Origin: Bagarius yarrelli
Lineage: Eukaryota > Chordata > Actinopteri > Siluriformes > Sisoridae
DNA length: 64,000 nucleotides
Assembly (NCBI GenBank): GCA_005784505.1
Contig: VCAZ01000095.1
Location: 474,001-538,000 of the forward strand
Reading direction: 5' to 3'
This document shows positions 21,894 to 33,118 of the stretch, piece after piece. Made by a program: the position numbers and the translations under genes. Within the stretch, counting starts at the first letter, position 1. Every line of letters starts with the position of its first letter. Under the pieces are notes generated by a model that did not search any database, was not told the origin of the DNA, and worked only from the letters and a program-made list of their open reading frames with translations.

Positions 21894-22534
21894 ATTGTCA
21901 GGATATACTGCTCAACGAGCATGCTAAATTAAGAGATTCACCAACGTGTTAGAGGAAACAAGCGCTGATGTATGTGGTTTGAACAGAACATACAGATGTA
22001 TTTAGACTTGTCCAGTTCCGTCTCAAATGTGTCCCAGTCCTCCTCCTGAAGTGGTTTGGGCGATCGAATTTATATCCATCTCGAATGCATTTCGGCGGGC
22101 ATTAACAACTCTCCATCGGATTAGCTAGCCATTTGGAAAAAAACACACGACATGACTAGGTGTAGGGCGCCCCATCGAGTCAAAGAGAAACTTTCAGAGA
22201 AACATCCTTAACTCTTTTCACCAGGGCAGCAAATTCATAGAGTTTTCTTCTGTTTTGTCTTTGTCATGTCTCACTCCAGTGAGACATGTCTCACTCCAGT
22301 TAGTCATACTAACCACAGTGGTGGTTAGTAGAAAGCTAATATAAAAGTCGACACCATGAGTTTAAGGCATTTGTAGTGTTTCAAAAGAATTTTTGATTTT
22401 ATCCAGCTTACTACAAGCAATATTTATACAGGAAGTACCAAAACATAAAGTTAGTGATATCTAACCTACACTATTTCACCACCAGTGCATTGAAAGAGTT
22501 TACAGTACCAAAGCTTTATAACATTCATCACAGG
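21894..22534. other. No gene; small direct and inverted repeats
   Basis: CATGTCTCACTCCAGT occurs twice in tandem at about 22264-22300, and ACTAACCAC...GTGGTTAGT forms a small palindrome near 22308-22329. Otherwise nothing. Confidence 0.5.
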
Positions 22535-22725
22535 GAGGGAGGATTCTACCTTAGGAGTCTCAGGGCAAAAGGCATGAAGCGCCTTAGACTGGGGTATCAT
22601 TCCATTGTAAGGCAAAATGGCACAGTACAGATAATTTAGAGATGTCAGTCAACTTACAAGACAGATCTTTGGACTGAAGTAGGAAACCAGAGACCCTGGA
22701 AAAAATCCATGAAGCAACAGGAAGT
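22535..22725 (-). repeat. Decayed copy of the AAAAACATGC-type dispersed repeat
   Basis: AGTCAACTTACAAGACAGAT, CTTTGGACTGAAGTAGGAAA and CCAGAGACCCTGG follow the reversed order of the better copy at 13330-13862. Confidence 0.5.
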
Positions 22726-23900
22726 TGTTTCCTTGTCAAAAGTTTGACAATTTGTAGTTCATAGTTTAAGGTTCAACTAGAAAAAAAACATAAGGAAGAA
22801 AATGAACTTGATTGTTTCACAATGGAGTATGACATGTTATTCTTTACTAGCTAAAGATCTGGCAACGCTAATCGTAGCACATACAAAACATCATGAATAT
22901 AAACATCAATTTCCTCACATTGAACCTCGAGAATGTATAAAGCTGTTTCTTTGATCTCAGACAAAACTCGATTTCCCTTAGAGTATGATCAGATATACAG
23001 ATGTGCATCTATAAATGAGAGTGAGAAAAAAACAAGAGACAAATTGAGGGGGAAAAAAAGAAAGAGAGAGAGAGAGAGAGAGAGCATGATATGCAAGAAA
23101 TGGGGAAAGATGTAAAAAAAAAGATTAAAGAAGGAATAAAAAAGAGAAAATGAAGCCCAGAAGTCAAGTCAGAATGCGAAAAGTGTAACAGTGCCCCCTG
23201 AAGGCGGACTGTCGAACAGCTGGGTGCGCTGTGTCACCTTTTTTTTTACCCCAGCTAACCACGAGAGCCTTTTTCCCATCTTTCCATCTCATAACACAAC
23301 AGCGATTAGCTGCAATCTTCAAGCCTGGTATGGACAACATGCAGAGTGGTGCATGCTGGGACTGAGACGAGTCTGAAGCACATCACAGCTGAATCCGTCC
23401 CTCCATCGATCTCTGCCTCTTCAGCGCCTTCTAAATATTGAACAAAAACAGACTGACACACTGACTGCTGCTTAAGATTTAGTGCTAATCGGTTTTTAAT
23501 CACAACAAGAAAATCCTGCTTACCTTTACATTTCAGAGCCAAAGTGTTAAATTCAACAAAAAAACTGTGAAAACAAACTCAAATTAGCACTTTAGCTAAT
23601 TAGTTAAAATGGTACAAAAAACCCCACCAAGCATAACAGTGTAAAACATTATCCTTAGCCGTTGAAAACCTTCCACCAAAAAAACAGTATAAATTCAGTA
23701 GAAATCCTGTCCAGTAAGCCTTTGGTAGTAACTAAAAACATCAAATAAATCCTCACAAGAAATTACTCATGTTGGCTAGCTGGCTAATGAAACCAGCTAG
23801 CTACATACAGTAGCCGGTTGGTAGAAGCTATGTGAATAAGATTACTAAGTCTAATTTATCACTTAGCATATGTTCGTAAGCCATCTAGCTTAGATAGCAG
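22726..23900. other. No gene; short GA tract
   Basis: A GA run lies at 23058-23084. The stretch 23165-23420 is less AT-rich and non-repetitive. From 23560 on the sequence is AT-rich with repeated AGCTAGCTA words. Confidence 0.45.
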
Positions 23901-24400
23901 TAAAAATGCTAAAAAATAACTTTTTTTAAAAAAAGCCTGGGTTTTAATGGCTAAGGTAGGACTTTTAGTCATTTTCTAAACAATATGCACTATTTTTGTC
24001 TTGCTTTTGTACATATACAATAACTAATCACAGGCAGCAAGCTAACATGATTGAACCCAAGCTTTCTGAGAACAGTTCATTATCTAACTGTTTTAATTAG
24101 CCAGCTAGCTAACATGAGCTACGATAAGTAAATGTAGGTAGTTGTAAAAATGCTCTAAAAACAAACGAAACCTGGGTTTTAGTGACTAAGGTAGGATTTT
24201 TAAGAGTTATATTTCTTAACAATCTGCAATTTTTTCCTGCTGTTGTAGCTAGAAGCTAGATGTTTCTATGAACCCGCTACCTACCATGTGATTACTACTG
24301 ACAGGCAGTAAGCTAACATGATTGAACCAAAGTTTTCTGAGAACAATTCATTAGCTAGCTGTTTTAATTAGCAAGCTGGATATCATGAGCTCATTTAGAT
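23901..24400 (+). repeat. Diverged tandem duplication, two units of about 244 bp
   Basis: Unit 1 (23901-24144) and unit 2 (24145-about 24400) both begin TAAAAATGCT and share CCTGGGTTTTA, GACTAAGGTAGGA or GGCTAAGGTAGGA, AAGCTAACATGATTGAAC, TTTTCTGAGAACA and TTCATTA..CTGTTTTAATTAG in the same order. Spacer parts differ by indels, so the duplication is old. Confidence 0.8.
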
Positions 24401-24624
24401 AATCAAATGACATTTTTAGCTAGTTATAGTAGATAGTTAGCTAAGTTATTAGTAAAAGCAATTCTGAAAATAGTTTAATAGCTTGGGTTCAATCATGTTA
24501 GCCAACTGGCTTGCTAAATATTATAAATCCTAGGAAGTGGGCGGTAAAGGCTTAAATTAAGGATTATTAATTAGAAATGACAAATATTTCAATTAAATTT
24601 GTTTTTCTTTCAATTAAGCAGGCC

Positions 24625-24745
24625 TAAAGCAACGGCGGCAAGAAACAACTTCCTAAGATGATGTTAGGAAGAAACCTTGAGAGGAACCCGACTCACATGG
24701 AAACCCATCCTCATGTGAGTGACAGCGGAGTGTGTGTTTATAGAT
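24625..24745 (-). mobile_element. Retroposon fragment, minus strand
   Basis: AAGAAACAACTTCCTAAGAT, GAAGAAACCTTGAGAGGAAC and GGAAACCCATCCTCATGTGA are the reverse of the segment seen at 47740-47830 and 19280-19340. Confidence 0.65.
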
Positions 24746-25297
24746 AACGTCCTGTAAACATATGTCTCTATCCAAAACAGGAGCTTTTAAGCATCCTATA
24801 AATTATTAGATTAGATTTCCAAAGCCGTCCAGAGGTTGAAATCTGATCACAACGTTGACCTTGACATCAGCAGCTCAAAGTCATCATTCGGACATTCAAA
24901 TTTATCCATGATAGGAAAAGCATGTAAAACTCAACAGATAGAAAGAGAAAAAGAGAGAGAGAAAAAATTAAAGCAAAGAATGCATTGTGATGATTTTGTA
25001 AGTAAGGATATTGTACATTTTTTGTGAAAATTGCAGGCAGGGATTTCGACTAGGACATTATTACTAAAAGGAAAGGGCCAGAAGGTGGCACAGACCTGAG
25101 GGCTTCCTGAAACATAAGGCAGCCGGCTACTCTACCGTCAGCTACCAGTGAACAGATGAGAGAGAGGATAGATGAGTTAGCTAATTAAAGTAATTGATCA
25201 TGTCTTTGTTCATGTCTGCTGTGGGATTAACTCCCCCTGGTCCTCCTGAGTCTTTGACATTAGTAATCATACCTCCTGCCTCCAGACTGTTGATATT
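24746..25297. other. No gene seen
   Basis: Mixed, non-repetitive. A short GA stretch lies at 24943-24965. Confidence 0.5.
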
Positions 25298-25425
25298 GGG
25301 AAGAGGAAGCTCAGTGGTGAAGGTGTTGGACTGCTGTTCGGAAGTTAAATTCCCAGAACAACCAGGCTGCCACTTAAGGAGCCTTTAAGAAAGGCCCTTA
25401 ATTCTTAATTAAGCTGTTTCTTGAA
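25298..25425 (+). mobile_element. SINE, 3'-truncated
   Basis: GGGAAGAGGAAGCTCAGTGG, GTGTTGGACTGCTGTTCG, AAATTCCCAGAACAACCAGG and AAGGCCCTTAATTCTTAATT; the tail is lost. Confidence 0.7.
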
Positions 25426-25493
25426 TAGTATAACAGCAAAGCAGAGCTTAGATACAGATGTGTGAACATCAGCATTCAACATTATAACCTTGG

Positions 25494-25585
25494 GGGAAGG
25501 TGGTGGCTTAGTGGTTAAATTGTTGGACTGCTAACTAATAGGTCAGGGTTTGATTTTCAGCACCACCAAGCTGACACTGCCTGTA
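25494..25585 (+). mobile_element. SINE head, 3'-truncated
   Basis: GGTGGTGGCTTAGTGGTTAA, GGACTGCTAACTAATAGGTC and GGTTTGATTTTCAGCACCAC, then the similarity stops after CAAGCTGACACTGCC. Confidence 0.75.
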
Positions 25586-26007
25586 ACTGGTCAAATAATG
25601 CTAATGCTAATTGTGCATCAAATAATGCTAATGCTAATTGTGCATTTTGGGAGCTGATCCATTTTCTTCATTGCAAACTTCCAGTGTGTCTGAACTTTAG
25701 CGCTGTCAATGCTAACCTGATTTGCCGCTTTAATACACTGGGTTGTGTTTTGTTTATAGACAGCCTGAGGTTTCAACCCTGTATAGTTGCAAAATGCAAA
25801 AAAAGTATATGAATAAAAATCCAAAATTAAAAAAGAAATAAATATAACCAGTAAAAAAAGAAATCTATGTTAAAAAAAAATGGAAAAATGTTTTTTTTAA
25901 AACCAACTAACCAACCAATAAATAAATAAAATAAAATTCACAAACTAAAAACAAACTTAAAAATGGTCTAAAAAGATAAAACAATAGATTTTTAAAAATT
26001 GCTTATA

Positions 26008-26048
26008 TTTACAGCATTTCGCACACGCCCCTATCCTTAGTTCACCTC
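26008..26048 (-). mobile_element. SINE 3' tail fragment, minus strand
   Basis: ATTTACAGCATTTCGCACAC followed by GCCCCTATCCTTAG. Confidence 0.55.
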
Positions 26049-26251
26049 CTTTAAAATAAATTGTGATTTCTTCCCTATTCCCGGAGCCAGACATGTAGCA
26101 GCAGCAGAAACCTGCAACTCTTAGCTGCCATCACTAGTGGATGCTGTACTTTTTCTTACAAAGTGTTTTTACAAATAAATGTAAAAAAAAAAAAAAAGTT
26201 TGAAAAACTCTGTAGATCTTTTAATGTCCGTCAAACCTTCCTTCATTACAA

Positions 26252-26456
26252 AAGTGGTAGTCTAGGGGAAGTGGTAGTCTAGGGGATAAGGTGTTGTTCT
26301 GGTCATTGGAAGATCTGAGTTTGATTCTAGGTTTGAAGTTACCACTATGGACCCCTGAGCAAGGCCCTTAATTTCCAATTGCTCAGTTGTAAAAATGTAA
26401 ATAATAAATGTAAGTCTCTCTGGATAAAAGCCAAAAGCTACCAATGTAAATGTAAA
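26252..26456 (+). mobile_element. SINE with duplicated 5' end
   Basis: The first 17 bases, AAGTGGTAGTCTAGGGG, are repeated exactly (26252-26268 and 26269-26285). The rest follows: GAGTTTGATTCTAGG, CCCCTGAGCAAGGCCC, TTGCTCAGTTGTAAAAATG, TCTCTCTGGATAAAAG and ATGTAAATGTAAA. Confidence 0.85.
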
Positions 26457-26883
26457 ACTCACTGGAGACTCTTTCCTTAAACATCTCAATTTGCTTTACC
26501 TCCAATCCTCTGACATCGATTCAGTCGCATTCACTCTGTCAGCAGTCTAAACCTCATCCAGTATTCATGAAAAATAGATTTTCTGATTAATCTGTACATA
26601 AAGGTGAACGTTAAGCATTGTTAACCTTTTTCCACACAGTCCATTAAAATTCATATCAAAACCAGTTTTACTGCCGTTTTACTGAAATGAAGCGATGTTA
26701 CAATTTTAGCACAAAATTATAGCCATGTCATTTTTGTCTGTTTTATTTGTTGCATCCAAAATCACAAACTTTGAGTTACTATGTGTTTCCTGGACGTTAA
26801 TAAAAGTATGCTCTATATAGTCTATTTATAGGCATTACATAGTCACATGACAAAAAATGGCACAGCAGCGTGATTTTAAAGTA
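26457..26883. other. No gene seen
   Basis: Non-repetitive AT-rich sequence, ending in three AAAGT units next to the following SINE tail. Confidence 0.5.
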
Positions 26884-27128
26884 AAGTAAAGTAAATGTAA
26901 ATGCCTTTATTTGTCACATAGACTCTACAGCACAGCATATCCTATCTTAGTACGTTGCCACAGGGAAAGCGCAGGGTCAGCTATGATACAGCGCCCCTGG
27001 AGCAGGAAGGGTTAAGGGTCTTTCTGGAGGACCCAACAGTGGTTGGCAGTGGTATGGCTAGAACCCTGGTCTTCCTGGTCTTCAAATCAACAACTCAACG
27101 CCTTAACCATTTGAGCCACCACTGCCCC
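26884..27128 (-). mobile_element. SINE of the second family, minus strand, near full length
   Basis: GCCTTTATTTGTCACATAGA tail, ACAGCACAGCATATCC, AGGGTCAGCTATGATACAGC, GGGTTAAGGGTCTTTCTGG, a reversed B box GGCTAGAACCC and the reversed head CTTAACCATTTGAGCCACCA. It is the best copy of this family here. Confidence 0.85.
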
Positions 27129-27592
27129 CAATGTTTAAGAAGGAACAACTAATTTTCATTTTCATTATATAATAAATCCTCTCCCATCCATCGGTGGGCT
27201 AATGGGATAGTAAAGGGTCTATCGTATCCGTACTTCAGATATATGTAATTCGCTCTAAATAAGGACGTCTGCTGAAAGGCAGAAATGTGTACTTAGTAAA
27301 AAATATTCGCTTGAAACTTTTTGTAGTGTTTTTTCCAGAAAAAAAATTTATTCATTTAACACAAAGGTTTGTATCATCAGAAAGAAACTCTGATATCAAA
27401 CCCATTTCTGTTCTCGGAGTGTTTAAATTCTGTGTAAAGGTTATTCAAGAGAGAAAATTATAAAATTATAATAAAAATTCAAATAATTAGCTTGTTTTAA
27501 CCAGTATTTATTTATATTTTGTCAGAATTGTGCACCTGTCCCTTTAACTCGTCTTACACACTTCCTCAGTCTGGAATATGGCATTAGTTTTG
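27129..27592. other. No gene; possible SINE tail piece
   Basis: ATTCGCTCTAAATAAGGACG with TCTGCTGAAAGGC at 27250-27280 is a decayed SINE tail. The rest is AT-rich. Confidence 0.45.
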
Positions 27593-27800
27593 CTAAGTTG
27601 CTGCAACGCTGTGACTCAGTGACTCACTCACTTCCACTGCGGCGCTGAGGAGAAGCCCGGAACACAAACACAGACGTTTCGATTCGGACGTCATGCCAAG
27701 CAAAAATGCTACCGAATCCCTTCCGAGGACGAAGCCAAGCAAAAAATATTTGACACACTGCAGTCCTCGATTCTCCAAAGACACTGAAAGAAACAGAAGG
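27593..27800. other. GC-richer non-repetitive segment
   Basis: CpG content is higher than around it and an open frame starts at 27693 on the plus strand, but the frame runs into the GA tract and shows no domain. It could be a regulatory or conserved noncoding segment. Confidence 0.3.
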
Positions 27801-27881
27801 GTTTTTTCAGCTTCAGAAAAAAAAGTGACTATAAACGGGTTTGATTCACTTCAGATCAATAACCTGATATTATTTCTGTGT

Positions 27882-27973
27882 GAGAGAGAGAGAGAGAGAG
27901 AGAGCATGAGAGAAAGGGAGAGAGCGAAAGAGAGTGTGAGAGAGTGAGCGAGAGAGAGAGAGAGAGAGAGAGT
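27882..27973. repeat. GA microsatellite, interrupted
   Basis: GAGA runs with GCATGAGAGAAAGGGAG interruptions. Confidence 0.95.
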
Positions 27974-28179
27974 CCTTGAGGGAAAGACTACACAAGTGGA
28001 ATTCATCTTGCAGTAAATACTTGGGGGTCCAGATGAAAAATTCCATGTAAAGAGAATAAAATGAGGACTGTAGACTCAGAGGAGGAGAGATTTGAAGTGG
28101 AAACTTGGTGGTGTTGGGAATTAAGCCTATAAAAACTCTGATCAGTAAATTTAAGCACTGAGCTACTACAACTAAACCG

Positions 28180-29290
28180 AACCATTACCCTAATGCTAAC
28201 CATTAACCTATCACCAAACGTCATTTTAATGCTAACCCTAACTTCAACCCCAGCTTAATGCTAACCGCTATCACCGGTTCCATCTGTAAACTGAACTCCA
28301 GCCCTAACCATAAAGCTAACTTAACCAAAAACTTAATCTTTTCATAAACCTTAAAACTAACCTCCTAATGCTAACTTAACTCTTGCCCTTGCCCTAAAGC
28401 TAACCTAACCTTTAACCTATAACTGACCTCCTAACTCTTACCCTCATCCTAAAGCTAACCTAGCCAACCTCCTAATGCTAACCTTAAAGCTAAAATTTTA
28501 ATGGTAACCCAACTCTTACCCTCATCCTAAAGCTAATTTAATCAAAAATTTAACCTTTACCCTCACCTTAAAACTAACATCCTACTGCAACCCCCAACTC
28601 TTACCCTCACCCTAAAGCTAACCTTTTAATGTTGACCCTAACTCTTACCCTTACCCTAAAGATAATCTAGCTAACCTTCTAATGCTAACCCTAACTCCTA
28701 CTCGCACCCTAAAGCGAACCTAGCTAACCTCCTAATGGTAACTCTAACTCTTACCTGCACCATAAAGCTAACCTAGCTAACCTCCTAAAGCTAACCTAAC
28801 CCCTACCCTCACCTTAAAGCTCACCTCCTAATCTTAACCCTAATACTAACCCTTACCCTCATCCTAATGCTAACCTAGCTAACCTCCTAATGCTAACCCT
28901 TACCCTCATCCTAACGCTAACCTAGCTAACCTCCAAATGCTAACCCTAACAATTATCCTTACCCTAAAGCCAACCTAAACCTACCTTTACTTTAAAGCTA
29001 ACCTCCTAACCTCCTAATGCTAACCCTAATACTTTCCTTTCCCCCAAAGCTAACCTAACCTAACCTCCAACTTAAACCCTATAACTAATACCTAACCACA
29101 GCACTAATTCCACCCAAATGCTAACAGTAGACCAACGTTTACTCCAGAGTTAATCCTGCTAACCCCAACTCTCACGCAAATGCTAATCCTAACCTTTAAT
29201 GCCTATCAAACCTTTACCCATTACTTTAATGCTAACGTAACCTCCAAAGTTAAGCCTTAAACCTAAACCCTAACCCAATCATACATCTTA
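28180..29290. repeat. Degenerate CCTAA-rich array, about 1.1 kb
   Basis: The plus strand is filled with variants of CTAACCCTAAC, CCTAATGCTAACC, CTTACCCTCACC and CCTAAAGCTAACC, with a loose 40-60 bp higher-order repeat (CTAGCTAACCTCCTAATGCT). It is related in sequence to the vertebrate telomere repeat but lacks long perfect CCCTAA runs. Confidence 0.85.
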
Positions 29291-29949
29291 TTCTCTCCCT
29301 AATTCTCCCCTAAGAAAAGTGAAATACACAAGTTTATTTCGTCTTAGCAATAAGTTCTGTTTCAGGTGGTTCCATATGAAAATTCAATGCAAGGAAAAAC
29401 TGTAGACTCTTGCCAATTTACAGGAATAGTTTGATTTGTTATATAACAATCGATCCACAGTTCCCTGGAAAATGTTTACATTTTATTCCATAATGATCCA
29501 CAGCACAGTGCAGAAATAATATTAGCAACTTGAGTCCATTTTCATCATCAGGCTGCACATGTTTGAGACGGTTTATCTATAAAATCACTACCGAATCAAT
29601 CACTGTCTCGCCACCACCCCCTGGGTCACAAGAAATGTGGAGATGCTTAGACATCGTTAGTGTCTGTCAGCCATTTGCACCTCAGAACCGGCAAGAAATC
29701 TTTAACTCCCGGGTCACTGTTCGGTCTGAAATTCCTGGGCTGACATTTAGAACGACGAGACATTGACAAGTGTGACCGAGGATGTGTGAGATGACAGAAA
29801 CAAGGCTGTCTGAGAAGAAAGATGGATTGATGATGTAGCTGAGTAAGACAAGGTTTCAAGACTTTCTCTTTAAGAATAGAAGAAATATAACGAAGAATTA
29901 ACCATTGACTGTAAAGACATTCCAACAAATAATCCCGATACAATGACCA
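29291..29949. other. No gene seen
   Basis: Non-repetitive. The segment 29530-29766 is open on the plus strand and less AT-rich, with no domain. Confidence 0.4.
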
Positions 29950-30200
29950 TGATTCCTACTTAGTACTGCTCAAATAAAGATTCAGAGTCACCTCAACCAG
30001 GATTAATCTCTCAGATCCACAAGCACCCTCGACTGGTCCCACTATCTCCTAAGACACAAAGTTGGTCTGCCTCAAGACTTTTCTCTGTTTTGGCACCAAG
30101 ATGGTGGAATGAACTTCTTATCAATGTCTGAACTTCTGAGTCACTCACTGTCCTCTAGAGACACTTTTCTCAAATAGCTACACTTGACAAAAATACCTTT
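29950..30200 (+). mobile_element. LINE ORF2 C-terminal remnant
   Basis: CTCAAGACTTTTCTCTGTTT, TGGCACCAAGATGGTGGAAT and GAACTTCTGAGTCACTCACT match, in order, the conserved end of a fish LINE ORF2 (an FSLFWHQDGGMN-like peptide). There is no intact frame. Confidence 0.6.
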
Positions 30201-30231
30201 TGCTGGTCTTTATCAATGCTGGCAATTCAAA

Positions 30232-30640
30232 TCAATTTATTTTTATGAAAGTGTATAGCGCCTTTAACAGTCTCCAAGTTTTTCTCTAATGAGTTAACGA
30301 GTGGCAAGGAAAAACTCCCCCAAGACCAAATAAGGAAAAACATTAGAAGGACTCTCTGACTCAAGAGGGAACCCATCCTCATCTGGGTAATACTGACTAA
30401 CCTTTATTACAGATAAACGATGTTGAGGTGCAGTGAAGGGGATCAAACACAATGTAAACTGTAGTCTCAGGTCAGTGGAGCAAAGTGAGTCCCATTTTGT
30501 CCTCAAAGCTCCTGTGTGGTATTTTATGGATTCCTAGACAGTGGATGGGAAACATTCTAGGCAGAGTGGACTCCAATCAAACAGAACACCATTCAGAGGC
30601 ATGATGGGGCAAATTCCAGGAAAGGGGCAGAAACACTAGT
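30232..30640 (-). mobile_element. Retroposon, minus strand, longest copy of its family here
   Basis: TTTATGAAAGTGTATAGCGC (tail end), AAGGAAAAACTCCCCC, GGGAACCCATCCTCATCTGG, ACAATGTAAACTGTAGTCTC and CAGTGGAGCAAAGTGAGTCC are the reverse of the 47560-47930 copy. It extends further 5' into CAGAGGCATGATGGGG. Confidence 0.8.
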
Positions 30641-30802
30641 CACTGGCACCTCGGAGACAAGTTAAATTAAGAGAGGGATTATATGAGAAAAGGACAGAGA
30701 GACAGGGATTATATGTGATTTTTAACCATTTGTGGGATGTTTTACATTGTTTTGTGATCTAGCAGTCCAGTCGTGATGAGACTCAAACTTTTTTTGTATG
30801 TC

Positions 30803-30893
30803 AGGGCCCAGCAGCGGTGGCTTGGTGGAGCTGGGAATTGAATCCACAATCTTCGGGTTGGTAGTCCAACACTGTAACCATGAGGCACCACTT
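30803..30893 (-). mobile_element. SINE head, minus strand
   Basis: GGGCCCAGCAGCGGTGGC, TGGGAATTGAATCCAC (B box reversed), TTGGTAGTCCAACACTGTAA and TGAGGCACCACTTC; the tail is absent. Confidence 0.75.
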
Positions 30894-31374
30894 CATCAGA
30901 TTATTTAGGATATTATAAACCTGAATAATCTGATGAATGACACAATTAACCGCACGATAACTAGCAGGTCACAACCAGATCCGCTGTGCTTTGTGCTTTT
31001 GCAGTGTGTTTCTGTATTCGCAGCCAATTGCTGTGTTTGCATGGTGGGGACTTGCAATATGTGTATCATCAAACTGATGATGTTTTCTCAATTACATGGT
31101 GGTTTTTTGTGTTCGCACTGAGCTTTAGATGGAGCTTTTCTGAAGATGAATAAATAAATATTTGTTCACTTGAAAACATTCTGGTATGTAAACAGAGCCG
31201 GGAGAGTTTTTATTATATTACAAAGGGAAAGATATTACATTTATTAGTAAATTTACTGTGAGCATTAAATATTAGGCAACATATTTTGGAACCTAATTAT
31301 AACTATACATATAAAAAGCCTACATTTCTTTATTTAAGATAATCAAACAGTTCTAATAAGGACAAAGGCTAATG
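30894..31374. other. No gene seen
   Basis: AT-rich, non-repetitive. Confidence 0.5.
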
Positions 31375-31640
31375 CAGGGGTACCCAAACTTTTTTCTGTA
31401 AAAGACACATTATTGTTCCTGTCCTTAAGTTGGGGGCTGGGGGACTTTACAGAAAATGCTTGGTATGTTGACTAGCAAACATTACTTTGCAATAGTGATG
31501 ACAGTCCTGCTAGCTTATAGAGCTAGCAACAGGAAGTAATAACAGAAGTGGCTAGTACATGGGCGAGGGCGCTCTTTTGGTGGTGGGAGGCCAATCGTTA
31601 CATTATGTGTCATTCGCAAAGAATATTTTTTGGGCCCCTG
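31375..31640. mobile_element. Probable hAT-type MITE
   Basis: The left end CAGGGGTACCCAAACTTTTT and the right end TTTTTTGGGCCCCTG are imperfect inverted complements in the style of Charlie-like hAT elements. The 8 bp on the two sides (GGCTAATG, ATACAAAA) do not match, so a target duplication is not supported. Confidence 0.55.
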
Positions 31641-31652
31641 ATACAAAAGTAT

Positions 31653-31695
31653 TTCTTTCTTGTTTCTTTCTTTCTTTCTTACTTTTTTTCTTTTT
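31653..31695. repeat. CTTT microsatellite
   Basis: TTTCTTTCTTGTTTCTTTC-type pyrimidine run. Confidence 0.85.
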
Positions 31696-32084
31696 GTTAT
31701 TGCTGTTGTTGCTATCACAGTTATCATTATTTATAATTTTATTGTTTATAACTTGTTGCGTTTGACCTTTAACCTTTTATATTCAAAACCAAAAAAATTA
31801 TAAAATCTCTGTTCTTCTTAAATTTACCAGCTAAATTGGTATTGTGATGATATAAAATAGTATAACATGATACAAACCTTGCCGCTGAACTGCTAAATCA
31901 TCAGGGGATTCATAACCTGGGTTCCTTGAGCGAATTTAATGCTGCATCTCATATTCTTCCTGAAAATAAAATATACGTCATCACTTGGATCGAATCTCAC
32001 ACCGGACTGATTATACTTTCGCTTCCATCATGTTGGTCACAAAGTTTTGTTTAACCTAGAATTATATAGGATTAGCCTAACATT
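31696..32084. other. No gene seen
   Basis: AT-rich, non-repetitive. Confidence 0.5.
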
Positions 32085-32270
32085 TACACTTCTGGCATTT
32101 GGCAGATGCCCTTTTTCACAGTGATTTACATTTATCTATTTTTTTCATTAAACGTGGTTACAGGTTATCAGGAAACTCAGCAGTGGCTGCTTGGTGGTGC
32201 CAGGATCTGTACCCATGATACTCTGATCAGCAGTCTAACATATTAACCACTGAGCAACTACTACTCCTTA
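32085..32270 (-). mobile_element. SINE, minus strand, diverged
   Basis: ATTTACACTTCTGGCATTTG, GGCAGATGCCCTTTTTCACA, CTCAGCAGTGGCTGCTTGG, CCAGGATCTGTACCC and TATTAACCACTGAGCAAC keep the reversed order. Confidence 0.7.
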
Positions 32271-32600
32271 ACCTAATCCTTACCCTATTGCGTAACTTAA
32301 CTAGAACTCTCACACTCATGCCAAGCCCAAATTTAGCCCTGGATTAGTACTAACCCTAACCGTGATTCCAACCCTAACCTTAATCCTAACTCACATCCAA
32401 CCGCTGAATTACCATTAATCCTAAATTTCAACCTAAAATAATCCCCAAATTCCAACTCCAATGCTAAAAATAAGACAACATTATCTCCATGTCCTACCCT
32501 AATGCTAACCCAACCCCAACCATTAGCTTAAACCTAACCCCCATTACCCCATCCATAAACCTTATCCGAACTCTAACAATAATACTAACTCTAGGCTGTC
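32271..32600. repeat. Second CCTAA-rich degenerate array
   Basis: AACCCTAACCGTGATTCC, AACCCTAACCTTAATCC and similar words repeat loosely over 330 bp. It has the same character as 28180-29290 and lies 3 kb away from it. Confidence 0.7.
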
Positions 32601-32734
32601 TGTGGAAAACCTTTAAACACAATAAGCATTTTCTTTAGCCGTTAAAAACAAAACAGTGGTCAACGTTTAAGACTACTGAATGGAAAATTATAAGGTCAAA
32701 TCTCAGTATCACCAAGATGATAGATCACTTATGT

Positions 32735-33118
32735 AATCTACTGTTTAAATGCTAATCCAACCCCTTAAATCTAATTTACAGTGTAAATGCTAATCTAACC
32801 CCTTAAAGATAAATCTAATATGTGAATGCTAATATAACACTTTAAAGCTAATTTACTGTGTGAATTCTGATCTAACAGTGTAAAGCTAAATCTACTGTGT
32901 GAATTATAATCTAACAGTTTAAAGATGATGAAGCTAATCTACTGTGTGAATGCTAATCTAACCCCTTAAAGATAATCTACTGTGTGAATGCTAATCTAAC
33001 CCCTTAAAGATAATCTACTGTGTGAATGCTAATCTAACCCCTTAAAGCTAAATCTACTGTGTAAATGCTAATCTCATTTTTTAAAGCTAAATCTACTGTG
33101 TGAATACTAATCTATCTA
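32735..33118. repeat. 38-bp minisatellite, about ten units
   Basis: Each unit starts TCTACTGTGTGAATGCTAAT and continues CTAACCCCTTAAAGATAA. Two adjacent units at about 32936-33011 are identical; outer ones are more diverged (AAAGCTAAA endings, GAATTCTGATC variants). Confidence 0.92.

Noticed and set aside
28180..29290. True telomere or subtelomere
   Set aside because: There are no long perfect CCCTAA runs and unique sequence plus a gene continue on the far side; at most it is an eroded interstitial repeat.
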